DNA of 39,911 bases from Bdellovibrionales bacterium (GCA_005776395.1 SXPJ01000001.1:1-39911); one strand, 5' to 3'. Shown: positions 24,298-32,582, counted from the first letter of the stretch. The notes: a model not told the origin generated them from the sequence alone. Made by a program: numbers and translations.

Positions 24298-24652
24298 AAA
24301 GATAGAGAGACTCTTTATGATGAATCATGGAAGGCCGGTAGCTCAGAGACATAACCGACAGATTTAGCGTGTGCGTTGAAAAAATACGGTTTTCATAAAA
24401 TTCCGAGCACGCTCTAAGACAGAGCATTCAAGGGAATGTGTAAAAAACATCACAGTTGTTCAAATGGCCAATATGTCGCAAAATGTTAAAGTAATCGTAG
24501 CAACCAATCATTGCTTTTCGAGGTTCTTCTATGCTTCCGACGGTACGTGTGAAAATAAATACATTACCTGCTGCAGCCGTAACTAAAAATAAAGTTTATG
24601 AGCCGTCAGAAAAAAGGAGGAACGAAGCAATACTCAGGTAGCTCTGATGAAG
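24298..24652. other. Intergenic region of 355 bases without a confirmed gene
   Basis: It contains a tRNA-5'-end-like string GGCCGGTAGCTCAG at 24333-24346 with no matching remainder. A bulged stem pairs AGCGTG (24366-24371) with CACGCT (24408-24413). Two overlapping short ORFs of about 36 codons follow (from ATG near 24472 and 24531) with no recognisable product. An AAAAAAGGAGG string near 24612 has no start codon at a useful distance. Best read as degraded sequence or a small RNA locus. Confidence 0.35.
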
Positions 24653-25651
24653 TTAATTCTCTTTTATCTCGCTCTTTAATAACTCGATAGGTTTGAAATA
24701 ATACTGATCGTAAGTTTTGTGATAGCCCGACCAGCGCGACGCATTGTTTTCGGCTGTCATAAAGGTCTGGATGCTATTGATTCTGGAATCCATGTGATCA
24801 AGCTGATGGAGAAGTTCGGCCTCAAGTGTATGAGGTCTTTTAGGCGAGCCGTGTTCGAGCTTTCCGTGGTGAGAGAGAATAAGGTGTTTCAAATGAAGTT
24901 CTAGCTCTTTAGGGAAATTGGAAATCTCCTGAATTTTTCTATCGATCAATACAACACCTATCGCGATATGGCCCACGAGCCGACCTTCATCGGTATAACC
25001 AAATTTTCCTTGGTAGCTTAGTTCAAAAATTTTTCCAAAATCGTGAAAAGCAGCTCCAAAGATCATAAGACTTCGATCGATACCTGCATAGAAGGGCAGA
25101 ACAGCATCGATCAAATCACAAAGTTGTACTGAATGAGTTAATAGTCCTCCAATAAAAGCGTGGTGAATTGTTTTTGCCGCTGGACATACTTTGTAACGAG
25201 TTGCGATTTCGATATCGTACAGAAGTTTAAGACCCAGCTCTTTAACCCAAGGGTTATCTAATGATTCAAAAATTCCAATAAGTTTTTGATAGAGGACTTC
25301 AGTATCAGTGTTGCTTTTGGGTAAATAGTCTTCAATTTTGGTTTCAGTTGCAGGAAGTGAAATCAAATGATCAATCACTAATTGATTTCGATTTTGGAAC
25401 ACATGGAGTTTTCCCCCAACAGCCACGATATCCCCCTCAGAAAATGTGGTGCTTAATTCTTCGGCATTTTCCCAAACCCTTCCCTCAAGATCTCCCGTAC
25501 TGTCTGAGAGTAGGATAGCTAAGTAAGGTTTTCCATTTTTCGCATAAAAAACATTTTTGGATTTAACTAAAAAGGATGTTCTAAGGGTCTCTTTTGGTTT
25601 TAAGTCTTTGATAAATAATGATTTTTGCAATAGGCTTGCTTCAAGTTCCAT
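24653..25651 (-). CDS. yhaM: YhaM-like 3'-5' exoribonuclease (OB fold plus HD domain)
   Basis: The 332-residue protein has an N-terminal OB-fold nucleic-acid-binding domain (about 15-105: FLVKSKNVFYAKNGKPYLAI, DLEGRVWENAEE, GDIVAVGG). The C-terminal HD phosphohydrolase domain shows HHAFIGGLLTHSVQL, the metal-binding HD pair in FGAAFHDFGK, ILSHHGKLEHGSPKRP, and AELLHQLDHMDSR. This is the domain order of Bacillus YhaM, a metal-dependent RNA/DNA 3' exonuclease. It is divergent from gap, with 165 bases between the two coding starts. Confidence 0.9.
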   Translation of the reverse strand: MELEASLLQKSLFIKDLKPKETLRTSFLVKSKNVFYAKNGKPYLAILLSDSTGDLEGRVWENAEELSTTFSEGDIVAVGGKLHVFQNRNQLVIDHLISLPATETKIEDYLPKSNTDTEVLYQKLIGIFESLDNPWVKELGLKLLYDIEIATRYKVCPAAKTIHHAFIGGLLTHSVQLCDLIDAVLPFYAGIDRSLMIFGAAFHDFGKIFELSYQGKFGYTDEGRLVGHIAIGVVLIDRKIQEISNFPKELELHLKHLILSHHGKLEHGSPKRPHTLEAELLHQLDHMDSRINSIQTFMTAENNASRWSGYHKTYDQYYFKPIELLKSEIKEN

Positions 25652-25748
25652 AACTCTTCTATCCTCTTTAACCTTTACCCGTAAGTCTGTTCTAAGTTAA
25701 GAGGGTTTTATCGTATTTTATTGCATAATGTCAATTGCTACTAAATAG

Positions 25749-25775
25749 TTGAAGTCTGAGAGTTTTTACTATAAA
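25749..25775 (+). promoter_or_regulatory. Possible promoter of the gap-pgk-tpiA-secG operon
   Basis: TTGAAG at 25749-25754 and TATAAA at 25770-25775, spaced by 15 bases, which is short. The leader would be about 35 bases and includes AGAAAGGG before the ATG at 25817. Moderately plausible from position only. Confidence 0.3.
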
Positions 25776-25816
25776 CGTACGGTACAAATTTTTTCTTTTT
25801 GAGAAGAAAGGGTTCT

Positions 25817-26839
25817 ATGAAAAAGATACGAGTCGGTATTAACGGGTTTGGCCGCATTGGTCGAGTCACTATGAGGCTCCTCTCGGAGCGCCCTGAGTTT
25901 GAAGTTGTAGCTATCAACGATCTCACACCGACTGAGCAAAATGCTCATCTTTTAAAGTACGACTCGGTCCATGGAGTTTGGGACCACAACGTGTCTTCCA
26001 CTAAAGATACTCTCTGCGTTGATGGAAAAGAGATTCGAGTTTTTAATCGCAAAGATCCAGCTGAAATTCCTTGGGGAGAACTTAACGTTGAGATCGTAAT
26101 TGAATCGACCGGAATCTTCACGGATTTTAACGGAGCTTCTAAACATCTTACAGCGGGAGCTAAAAAAGTTATCGTGTCAGCTCCTTGTAAAGACGAACAC
26201 AAGATTAAAACTTTAGTCTATGGGATTAATCATGAGAGCTACAATCCCGCGAATGATAATATTGTTTCTAACGCATCTTGCACCACTAACTGTTTAGCCC
26301 CTGTGGTTAAAGTTCTTAATGACAACTTTGGTATTGAGCGTGGCCTTATGACTACAGTTCATTCCTATACTAATGATCAAAGAATTTTGGATTTGGGCCA
26401 TTCTGACTATCGTCGAATGAGAGCGGGATCTTTAAATATGATTCCGACCACGACAGGTGCTGCTAAAGCTGTGGGGCTAGTTATTCCTGAACTGAAAGGA
26501 AAACTCACTGGACTTGCTGTGAGAGTTCCGACGCCTAATGTATCCCTAGTTGATTTCGTGGCCGATGTAAAAAAGCCTACGACTGTGGAACAGGTGAATG
26601 CGGCCTTTGAAAATGCGGCTAAAAGCGCCCCTTTGAAAGGTGTCTTGCAGGCCGTGAAAGAACCTTTAGTCTCTTCTGATTTTAACGGAACCTCTTGGTC
26701 TTCTTCGATCGATATGGACTCTACTATGGTTGTTGATGGAACTATGGTGAAAGTGCTTTCTTGGTATGATAACGAGACTGGCTTTTCTACTCGTATGTTA
26801 GATCTTGCAAACTACATGGCCCAAAAATCGAATGGGTAA
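25817..26839 (+). CDS. gap: Glyceraldehyde-3-phosphate dehydrogenase (GapA)
   Basis: The 340-residue type I enzyme converts glyceraldehyde 3-phosphate to 1,3-bisphosphoglycerate with NAD. It has VGINGFGRIGR, Asp35 in AINDL (NAD preference), catalytic Cys155 in SNASCTTNCLAP, HSYTNDQ, and the ending SWYDNETGFSTRM. The frame is open from a TTG at 25799, but the ATG at 25817 sits seven bases after AGAAAGGG and gives the normal N-terminus. It is the first gene of a glycolytic operon with pgk 12 bases downstream. Confidence 0.97.
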   Translation: MKKIRVGINGFGRIGRVTMRLLSERPEFEVVAINDLTPTEQNAHLLKYDSVHGVWDHNVSSTKDTLCVDGKEIRVFNRKDPAEIPWGELNVEIVIESTGIFTDFNGASKHLTAGAKKVIVSAPCKDEHKIKTLVYGINHESYNPANDNIVSNASCTTNCLAPVVKVLNDNFGIERGLMTTVHSYTNDQRILDLGHSDYRRMRAGSLNMIPTTTGAAKAVGLVIPELKGKLTGLAVRVPTPNVSLVDFVADVKKPTTVEQVNAAFENAAKSAPLKGVLQAVKEPLVSSDFNGTSWSSSIDMDSTMVVDGTMVKVLSWYDNETGFSTRMLDLANYMAQKSNG

Positions 26840-26851
26840 TCAAAGTTTTAA

Positions 26852-28063
26852 ATGAAGATCTCCTATCCAAAACTAACTGAGCTCGAATTTAGAAATAAAC
26901 GTGTCTTTATTCGAGTTGATTTTAATGTCCCTTTGAAACAAGTGGGGGCAAATTATGAGGTCTCAGATCCTCGTCGTATTGAAGAGGCTCTACCTACGAT
27001 TCGTTATGTGATTGAGCAAGGGGGAAAAGTTATTTTAGGTTCCCATTTAGGACGCCCCAAAGGTCAACCTAATCCCAAATATAGTTTAGAACCTATAGGA
27101 AGTTACCTGAGCGGAGTTCTTGGTAAAGATGTGCTTTTGACGGAAGATTGTGTGGGCGATGCTCCAAGAGGTCTTTCCCATCAAATGCGCGTGGGTGATG
27201 TGATGCTTCTTGAGAATCTCAGATTTCATCCAGGAGAAGAGGAAAACTCTCCCGAGTTTGTGGCTCGACTTGCTGAACTTTGCGATGTGTATGTAAGTGA
27301 TGCATTTGGAACACTTCATCGTGCCCACGCTTCAACTGAGGGGCTTCCCAAAGTTATTAAACAAAGAGCCATGGGTTTTCTGGTGGAAAAGGAACTTAAG
27401 TTCTTAGCGCCGCTTAAGGAAAACCCCAAACGACCGTTCTTGCTTTTGATGGGGGGGGCTAAAGTTTCCGATAAAATTGGGGTTTTGGAGTGCTTTCTCC
27501 CGAAAGTGGATAGCATTGTTATTGGTGGAGCCATGGCCTATTCCTTCTTGGCGGCTAAAGGTTTTAAAGTAGGAAAGAGTCTCTGCGAGGAGAGGCAGGT
27601 TCAATTGGCTCGAAAAATTTTAAAAGGGGCCGCGGCTAGAAATATCAGAGTGGTTCTTCCTGAAGACCATGTCGTAAGTCTTGCCTTCGGTGACACTCAA
27701 AATGTTTCGATTACTCAAGGGATCGACATTGCTGATGATAAATTAGGTTTAGATATTGGGCCTAAAACGGTAGATAAAATCGGAGCCGCGCTAGAAACCG
27801 CAGAAACAGTTTTTTGGAACGGTCCCATGGGAGTGTTTGAAGAGCCCGTTTTTGCTAAGGGAACCTTTGAGGTGGCAAAACTTATAGCTCAAAGCAAAGC
27901 TGTAAAACTTGTGGGGGGCGGAGACTCGGCGGCCGCTATTGTACAAGCGGGTCTTGAATCCTCTTTTGATTTTATTAGTACCGGTGGCGGAGCCACTCTT
28001 GAATATTTAGAGGGTAAAAATTTGCCCGGACTCAAAGTCTTAGAAATCGTTCAAAAGCCTTAA
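26852..28063 (+). CDS. pgk: Phosphoglycerate kinase
   Basis: The 403-residue enzyme produces ATP from 1,3-bisphosphoglycerate. N-terminal substrate-binding motifs RVDFNVPL and GSHLGRPKG, ENLRFHPGEE, the hinge region, LLMGGAKVSDKIGV and the C-terminal nucleotide motifs FWNGPMGVFE and GGGDSAAAIV plus ISTGGGATLEYLEG are all present. Length is normal. It lies between gap and tpiA (17 bases to the next start), consistent with one transcript. Confidence 0.98.
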   Translation: MKISYPKLTELEFRNKRVFIRVDFNVPLKQVGANYEVSDPRRIEEALPTIRYVIEQGGKVILGSHLGRPKGQPNPKYSLEPIGSYLSGVLGKDVLLTEDCVGDAPRGLSHQMRVGDVMLLENLRFHPGEEENSPEFVARLAELCDVYVSDAFGTLHRAHASTEGLPKVIKQRAMGFLVEKELKFLAPLKENPKRPFLLLMGGAKVSDKIGVLECFLPKVDSIVIGGAMAYSFLAAKGFKVGKSLCEERQVQLARKILKGAAARNIRVVLPEDHVVSLAFGDTQNVSITQGIDIADDKLGLDIGPKTVDKIGAALETAETVFWNGPMGVFEEPVFAKGTFEVAKLIAQSKAVKLVGGGDSAAAIVQAGLESSFDFISTGGGATLEYLEGKNLPGLKVLEIVQKP

Positions 28064-28080
28064 TCTGAAATTGGTAATTT

Positions 28081-28848
28081 ATGGAACAGCGAAAACCTCT
28101 TTTCATTGCTAACTGGAAGATGAATAAACTCTCCAAAGAGGTAGTTGCATTTGTTCCCATCTTCTATGAAGCGATTCAATCGGTGAGTCAAAAATGCGAG
28201 ATAGTGTTAGCTCCAGTGGCTGTTTATCTTTCGAAGCTGATTGAAGCGACTCGTTCCACATCTATTCAAGTGGCAGCTCAAAATTGTGGAGGGGCGAAAT
28301 CGGGAGCATTTACGGGGGAGATTTCCCCGGTCATGTTGAAGGAGCTAGGTGTAAACTGGGTTATTTTGGGCCATTCTGAACGACGTCATGTATTTAAAGA
28401 GGATGAGGCTTTAGTGAGTGCCCGATTAAAAGCTGCCATCGAAGAGGGGCTTCTTCCAGTCTTTTGTGTGGGGGAAAAGCTTGAGGAGCGAAAATCGGGT
28501 CAGACTTTTGCTGTAATAGAACGGCAACTCAAGGGGTTAAAAGAGCTTTCCGAGAATCATCTTAAGGCTCTAACCATTGCTTATGAGCCTGTTTGGGCTA
28601 TTGGAACCGGAGAAAATGCGACCTCAGCCCAGGCCCAAGAGGTCCATGCTTTTATCAGGCAATGGCTTTCTAAAAATATTTCATCACCCTTTGCGAACGG
28701 GACTAGAATTCTGTATGGTGGAAGTGTTAAGGCAGACAACTCTTCTCAGTTAATGGCGATGGAAGATGTGGATGGTCTTTTAGTGGGAGGAGCGAGTTTG
28801 GACCCTCTTTCCTTTGGAGAGATCGTAAAAAAAGGTTTGAATAGTTAA
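28081..28848 (+). CDS. tpiA: Triosephosphate isomerase
   Basis: The 255-residue TIM barrel interconverts DHAP and glyceraldehyde 3-phosphate. It has FIANWKMNK (catalytic Lys13), electrophilic His98 in ILGHSERR, catalytic Glu169 in AYEPVWAIGTG, and the phosphate-binding YGGSVK and GLLVGGASLDP loops. It is intact and of normal length. It is followed 9 bases later by secG, a frequent bacterial arrangement. Confidence 0.98.
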   Translation: MEQRKPLFIANWKMNKLSKEVVAFVPIFYEAIQSVSQKCEIVLAPVAVYLSKLIEATRSTSIQVAAQNCGGAKSGAFTGEISPVMLKELGVNWVILGHSERRHVFKEDEALVSARLKAAIEEGLLPVFCVGEKLEERKSGQTFAVIERQLKGLKELSENHLKALTIAYEPVWAIGTGENATSAQAQEVHAFIRQWLSKNISSPFANGTRILYGGSVKADNSSQLMAMEDVDGLLVGGASLDPLSFGEIVKKGLNS

Positions 28849-28857
28849 GGAGAAACC

Positions 28858-29217
28858 GTGACGTTATTAATAATTCTACATATTGCGATTTGTATATTTT
28901 TGGTTTTTGTCATTTTATTGCAACCTGGAAAGGCTGATGGAGGGGTTGCTTTCGGGGGTAGCTCCAGCCAAAGTATTTTTGGTAGCAAAGGGGCAGGAAA
29001 CTTCTTAACTAAAACCACTTCAATTTGTGCTGTATTATTTCTAGTGACCAGTTTTATTTTAACCCGTTCTCGAAGCTTGAATGTCACTAAGAGTGTGATA
29101 GGTAGTGAACCTGTTTCTGAAGCCCCTCAAACTCCCAAAATTGATGGGACTAAAGAAGGGGCTCCAGTTGAGAATAAGACTCAGCCCAAAACTCCTTCAG
29201 AGCCTTCTAAGAAATAG
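28858..29217 (+). CDS. secG: Protein translocase subunit SecG
   Basis: The 119-residue protein starts at GTG behind AAGGAG. Two membrane helices (about 2-20 and 50-68) flank the conserved cytoplasmic loop LQPGKADGGVAFGGSSSQSIFGSKGAGNFL, the SecG signature. The C-terminal tail of about 45 residues is Pro/Lys-rich and unstructured. SecG assists SecYE in protein export. It closes the glycolytic operon and is followed by tRNA-Leu. Confidence 0.95.
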   Translation: MTLLIILHIAICIFLVFVILLQPGKADGGVAFGGSSSQSIFGSKGAGNFLTKTTSICAVLFLVTSFILTRSRSLNVTKSVIGSEPVSEAPQTPKIDGTKEGAPVENKTQPKTPSEPSKK

Positions 29218-29230
29218 TTTCTTTGAAATT

Positions 29231-29599
29231 TTATGTGCGACGGTGGTGGAATGGCAGACACGCATGTTTGAGGGGCATGTGCCGAAAGGCGTGGGGGTTC
29301 AAGTCCCCCTCGTCGCACCAATTTTCAATTTTGTTTATTTTGGCAAGGACGCCAAAAGTTTTTTTTAAATCAAATTCTATATTTAGGCCGTTTTGTCGCG
29401 GGTTCGAGACCAGCCTTTTTAGTAAATCAGCCCGTTCACTCAGTGATCGCGTTTTATATAGTGTTTTCGCCTTCTTACAAAGTTCGAGTGTGGGTCTTGT
29501 TAATGTGACTATCAATAAACTGGTTACTAACTTCATAAGGTCCCCCAAAGTATTGCTAGTAACTGATTGGAATTGATAAAAAAGGTCAATTTGAACCAA
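29231..29599 (-). pseudogene. C-terminal relic of a serine site-specific recombinase
   Basis: The minus-strand frame (122 residues) contains, at about residues 34-88, LELCKKAKTLYKTRSLSERADLL...NIEFDLKKTFGVLA. This fits the C-terminal segment of large serine recombinases (a pattern like A..LY....EE+..LL..L.SN....G.NI.F..KKPF..L). The resolvase catalytic domain is absent. The final 29 residues are just antisense of tRNA-Leu, so the frame runs into the presumed attachment site. I infer the remains of an integrated element at the tRNA 3' end. The similarity is by eye and moderate. Confidence 0.55.
29237..29320 (+). tRNA. tRNA-Leu (anticodon GAG)
   Basis: An 84-nt gene with encoded CCA. The acceptor stem pairs GCGACGG with TCGTCGC. 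The D arm starts TGGTGGAATGGCAGACACG, anticodon stem CATGT/GCATG closes loop TTGAGGG (GAG at 29270-29272), a long variable arm (class II, as for Leu) follows, and the T arm GGGGGTTCAAGTCCCCC is perfect. A recombinase relic lies immediately downstream, making it a likely integration site. Confidence 0.96.
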
Positions 29600-29901
29600 C
29601 CAAACTCAGCTTAGACTGGAGCCGAACGTCACCTAAAAGTCACCTCCTTGATTACCAAGAAAAACGCTGGCTTAAAATAATTAAATTGAGTACAAATTAT
29701 TGAAATCGAATGGGTATTTCACCTGGCTGTCACCTCAATATGAGGATAGCAACTTAGCTAAATTCGAATAAAAAAGCTAACCCTCGAAAAACTAATAGAG
29801 GAAATTGAGCGCAGAACGGTTGAGACAAATTTTACGGGGGTTGAATTCAAGCGCAACAGGGATCAATCCAGCAGAAACTTTCAAAATGAGTGTTTTGACC
29901 A
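29600..29901. other. Non-coding stretch at the start of the accessory region
   Basis: It has three GTCACCT strings at 29628, 29639 and 29729. A frame open from about 29764 ends at TGA 29903-29905, overlapping the next ATG (ATGA), but it has no ATG, GTG or TTG start. It reads as degraded sequence beside the recombinase relic. Confidence 0.4.
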
Positions 29902-30666
29902 ATGAGTAAAAAGAAACGCGCTAAAACTAAAAAGAAGGTAACAAAGAAGCTCAAAAATACTCATAAATGGCGTTTATGCCCACCCGGCGAACACTGGAGG
30001 AGAACCCATCCTTTAAAAATACCACCGGGTAAAAAGAATCCTGCAGGTGGTGTGATCACTCGTTATGGACATTGTGTTCACAATCCCACGGGTAAAGATC
30101 AGCTCTATCCTGACGAAATTCAGGAAATGGCAAAGCAAAATTTTTCTAAGATAAAAGAAAAACCATGTCCAATTGATTTGAGGTTTAAAAACAAGGGAAA
30201 TCAATACGACGATCTGATTGCTGGCTGGACCCAATATTGGAATGATGTCCTTAAGCCTGACACTCCGCTGGACCCCAATATTGTCAAAGCATTAATCGCC
30301 AGTGAATCGGGATTTGATCCACAAATATTGGCAAATAAGAAAGACCAAAACAGCGCTCGCGGGCTGATGCAAATTACCAATAAAACCAGAAAAATTCTCG
30401 CTGACGAAAAAGGAGAACTAAAAGATCACTATCTGACTTTGACGAGAGAAGATCTTAATGACCCCTCCACTAACATCTGTGCTGGCATTCGGTGGTTGTT
30501 TCGCAAACACGAAATTGCATCAAGCCTTCTTAAAAAAACAGTAACTTGGGAAGAAGCAGTTGCAGAGTTCAAGGGAGCTAGGACAGCAACCAAAGCCAGG
30601 GCCTCAGTACTGATGAAGAGGTTTAATGAGAAGTTAGAGGAATTAAAAAAATGTGGAAAATTATAG
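29902..30666 (+). CDS. Lytic transglycosylase-like protein without signal peptide
   Basis: The 254-residue protein has an SLT-type lysozyme domain at about 105-245: catalytic Glu135 in LIASESGFDP, ARGLMQIT (152-159), the LNDPSTNICAGIRWL helix and a final AVAEFKGA motif. Such enzymes cleave the MurNAc-GlcNAc bond of peptidoglycan. Instead of a signal peptide, the first 22 residues are mostly Lys/Arg. Residues 24-62 form a Cys/His-rich module (WRLCPPGEHWRRTHP... RYGHCVHNP). The missing signal suggests a phage-type, effector-type or mobile-element enzyme. The next gene overlaps it by 16 bases and is exported. Confidence 0.8.
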   Translation: MSKKKRAKTKKKVTKKLKNTHKWRLCPPGEHWRRTHPLKIPPGKKNPAGGVITRYGHCVHNPTGKDQLYPDEIQEMAKQNFSKIKEKPCPIDLRFKNKGNQYDDLIAGWTQYWNDVLKPDTPLDPNIVKALIASESGFDPQILANKKDQNSARGLMQITNKTRKILADEKGELKDHYLTLTREDLNDPSTNICAGIRWLFRKHEIASSLLKKTVTWEEAVAEFKGARTATKARASVLMKRFNEKLEELKKCGKL

Positions 30667-31217
30667 TATTACTTTTTTTTGGTTGCGATTTATCATTGGC
30701 AAATGAGCACCAAACTCAGCTACAAGAACTGAAAAAAGAATTCCCTTACGGTTTGTTGACGGATGATTTCGGTATTCTAAACAAACAAGATTTAAGAACT
30801 AATACTTGCATTGCTCGACCCACACCTTTTTCTGAAGAGAATGAATTTTCCCCCTACCCTCATTGGCAATGTTTCGAAGTTAAGAATTCCAAAATGATTT
30901 GCGAGCGCGGAAAATATGATCTCCATGAAAAAACTCTAATGTCCATGTTAGTGGTGTCCGGCACTCGGGATGGGGCCCTTCATGAATTTATTAGTCGACG
31001 CCCGATCCCTCTCAGATCCTGCCAGCTTTATCAAAGGGATTGGCGAAAGTTTACGAAGAATGAGAAATATATCTGCGTTTCTGGGGCCGAACCATCTAAA
31101 GAAATCAAAGAAAAGAAAACGATGTGGATCTGGATTTTTGGTCGATATAAGACCAGAAAAGGTTGTGATTCCTATTTTAATGGAGAGTGTGAGGGGAAGC
31201 GCACCTGTAATGGGTAG
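30651..31217 (+). CDS. Small exported cysteine-rich protein, partner of the transglycosylase
   Basis: The 188-residue protein starts inside the transglycosylase gene behind GAGG. It has a signal peptide (about 1-17, ending SLA). The mature part has eight cysteines (TNTC, WQC, MIC, RSC, YIC, KGC, GEC, RTC), enough for four disulfides. It is hydrophilic and ends in a Cys-rich tail KGCDSYFNGECEGKRTCNG. I recognise no family. Being exported and translationally coupled to a peptidoglycan-cleaving enzyme, it could be a periplasmic inhibitor (immunity protein) or a cofactor. GC content is low like the host. Confidence 0.7.
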   Translation: MWKIIVLLFFGCDLSLANEHQTQLQELKKEFPYGLLTDDFGILNKQDLRTNTCIARPTPFSEENEFSPYPHWQCFEVKNSKMICERGKYDLHEKTLMSMLVVSGTRDGALHEFISRRPIPLRSCQLYQRDWRKFTKNEKYICVSGAEPSKEIKEKKTMWIWIFGRYKTRKGCDSYFNGECEGKRTCNG

Positions 31218-31230
31218 CCGTAATTATAAA

Positions 31231-31356
31231 TTACACTGCCACGATTCTCCGTCCCTCGGCAACCTGCTTGATAATATCAAGCGCAATCGTCACACGATCA
31301 GGTGCAAGCCGCTCTACCAGATTCCGCAATAGTGACGAACTCAGGTCAGGAGACAA
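31231..31356 (-). CDS. Short ORF or C-terminal gene remnant
   Basis: Forty-one codons from a TTG to TAA at 31231-31233, reading LSPDLSSSLLRNLVERL then DRVTIALDIIKQVAEGRR, with a coding-like helical composition. It has no ATG and an in-frame stop about 30 codons upstream of the homologous-looking part. It contains a stem GCTTGAT/ATCAAGC at 31266-31282. It marks the beginning of the GC-rich block and may be the tail of a truncated gene. Not identified. Confidence 0.3.
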   Translation of the reverse strand: MSPDLSSSLLRNLVERLAPDRVTIALDIIKQVAEGRRIVAV

Positions 31357-31428
31357 AACCTTATGGATTGGCGAGGTTTTCGCAATAGTGGACTATGGCG
31401 AATAAGTGGCGGAAAACCTATTCAGTCT

Positions 31429-31470
31429 TTTATCCGCCATATTGACAGTGGCGGATAAATGGCGGATACT
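31429..31470. promoter_or_regulatory. Three-copy operator of the second fic gene
   Basis: TTTATCCGCCA at 31429-31439 faces TGGCGGATAAA at 31449-31459 (perfect inverted repeat, 9-base loop), followed directly by TGGCGGATACT at 31460-31470 (period 11). A related GTGGCGGAAAA lies at about 31406-31415. The last copy ends 11 bases before the fic ATG, so a bound repressor would block the gene. Confidence 0.65.
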
Positions 31471-31481
31471 AACGAGTAGTT

Positions 31482-32528
31482 ATGGATACCCGCTACCCAA
31501 CACTCCGTCGCCACAAGATCCCGCACGAGGTTGTTCACACGGACACTCTGGTGAGCTGGTTCATGCGCATCGCAGAAACGCGGCCCTTCCTGGATGAATA
31601 CCTAGGGAGCCCACTCGAGGTGAAGCTTCTTCGGAAAGCTAAAGTCCGGGCTATTACCTATTCCAATCAAATCGAAGGAAATATTCTCGGCGAGAGCGAG
31701 GTCACTGCCATCTTGAAAGGGAAACGAGTGGTCGGCCCCTCGAAAGATATCAAGGAGGTTCAGAACTATCATTCAGCATTGGATTATGTCGAGGAATTGG
31801 CTGCGGGGACACGGCCTGTAAGGCTTGCTGATTTGTGCGACATTCAACGGCTGGTAACCAAAGGATTGATTCCGGAACGGCAGTGCGGCCGTATTAGAAC
31901 AGTGCCTGTCTCCATAGTAAATGCTGCAACAGGGGAAAAGATTGACGATTGCCCAGAACCATACGCTTTAAAAGATCTGCTCGACGATCTTTGGAAGTGG
32001 TTGGAAGACACAAAGGATGTAAACCCTTTTGCGCGCGCCTTCGCATTCCACTTCATAGCCGTTTCGATCCATCCCTTTGCAGATGGAAACGGGCGCACGA
32101 TGAGGCTCATGCAGCACTTACTTCTTCTCCAGGGGGGCCAGCGTATTGCCAGATTCGTACCCAGTGAGACAGCTATTATGCGAAGTCGTGACAGGTATTA
32201 CTCGGTTATTCGACAGAGCCGCTCTCTAGTACGGCTCGATCCAATTTTAGAATTTCTTGCCGAGTGTTTTGCTGTTTCAGCAGAGGAAGTGGTTGGAGAG
32301 GGACGCCGTCTCCTTCGCGATAGCGCCGGAAAAACGCCGGAGGCGCGACATCGAAAGATTCTAGCCAACGCTGCTAAGCACGAGCAATTCTCGATGCAGG
32401 ATGTAGTAAGATGGCTGCCGGACATTCCCCGACGTACGCTAGAGCGAGATCTCGCAATACTTGTACGAAAACGCGCGCTAAAGGCCAAAGGCGAGCGAAA
32501 AGCGCGGACCTACCGTTTGGCGAGATGA
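31482..32528 (+). CDS. Second class II Fic-domain protein (putative AMPylase)
   Basis: The 348-residue protein has inhibitory helix S61-NQI-E65-G66 and the active site SIHPFADGNGRTMRLM (H197-R205), so it is a self-inhibited class II Fic enzyme. The C-terminal 70 residues (FSMQDVVRWLPDIPRRTLERDLAILVRKRALKAKGERKARTYRL) are a winged helix. Sequence divergence from the other Fic protein is large and the gene is GC-rich, so it is not a recent copy. It probably represses itself through the operator just upstream. It may AMPylate a host or cellular target; target unknown. Confidence 0.85.
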   Translation: MDTRYPTLRRHKIPHEVVHTDTLVSWFMRIAETRPFLDEYLGSPLEVKLLRKAKVRAITYSNQIEGNILGESEVTAILKGKRVVGPSKDIKEVQNYHSALDYVEELAAGTRPVRLADLCDIQRLVTKGLIPERQCGRIRTVPVSIVNAATGEKIDDCPEPYALKDLLDDLWKWLEDTKDVNPFARAFAFHFIAVSIHPFADGNGRTMRLMQHLLLLQGGQRIARFVPSETAIMRSRDRYYSVIRQSRSLVRLDPILEFLAECFAVSAEEVVGEGRRLLRDSAGKTPEARHRKILANAAKHEQFSMQDVVRWLPDIPRRTLERDLAILVRKRALKAKGERKARTYRLAR

Positions 32529-32582
32529 ATGAGATTCATTATTCGACTCAAAGCCCTCGAGTGACGACTAGTCCTCTAGCCG

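Noticed and set aside
24333-24346. tRNA-like 5' string GGCCGGTAGCTCAG after the epimerase gene
   Set aside because: No anticodon arm, T arm or matching acceptor 3' strand follows, so it is at most a fragment or chance.
29389-29420. GGGTTCGAGACC resembling a tRNA T arm
   Set aside because: It has no tRNA body and is better explained as coding for SNPRQNG in the recombinase relic.
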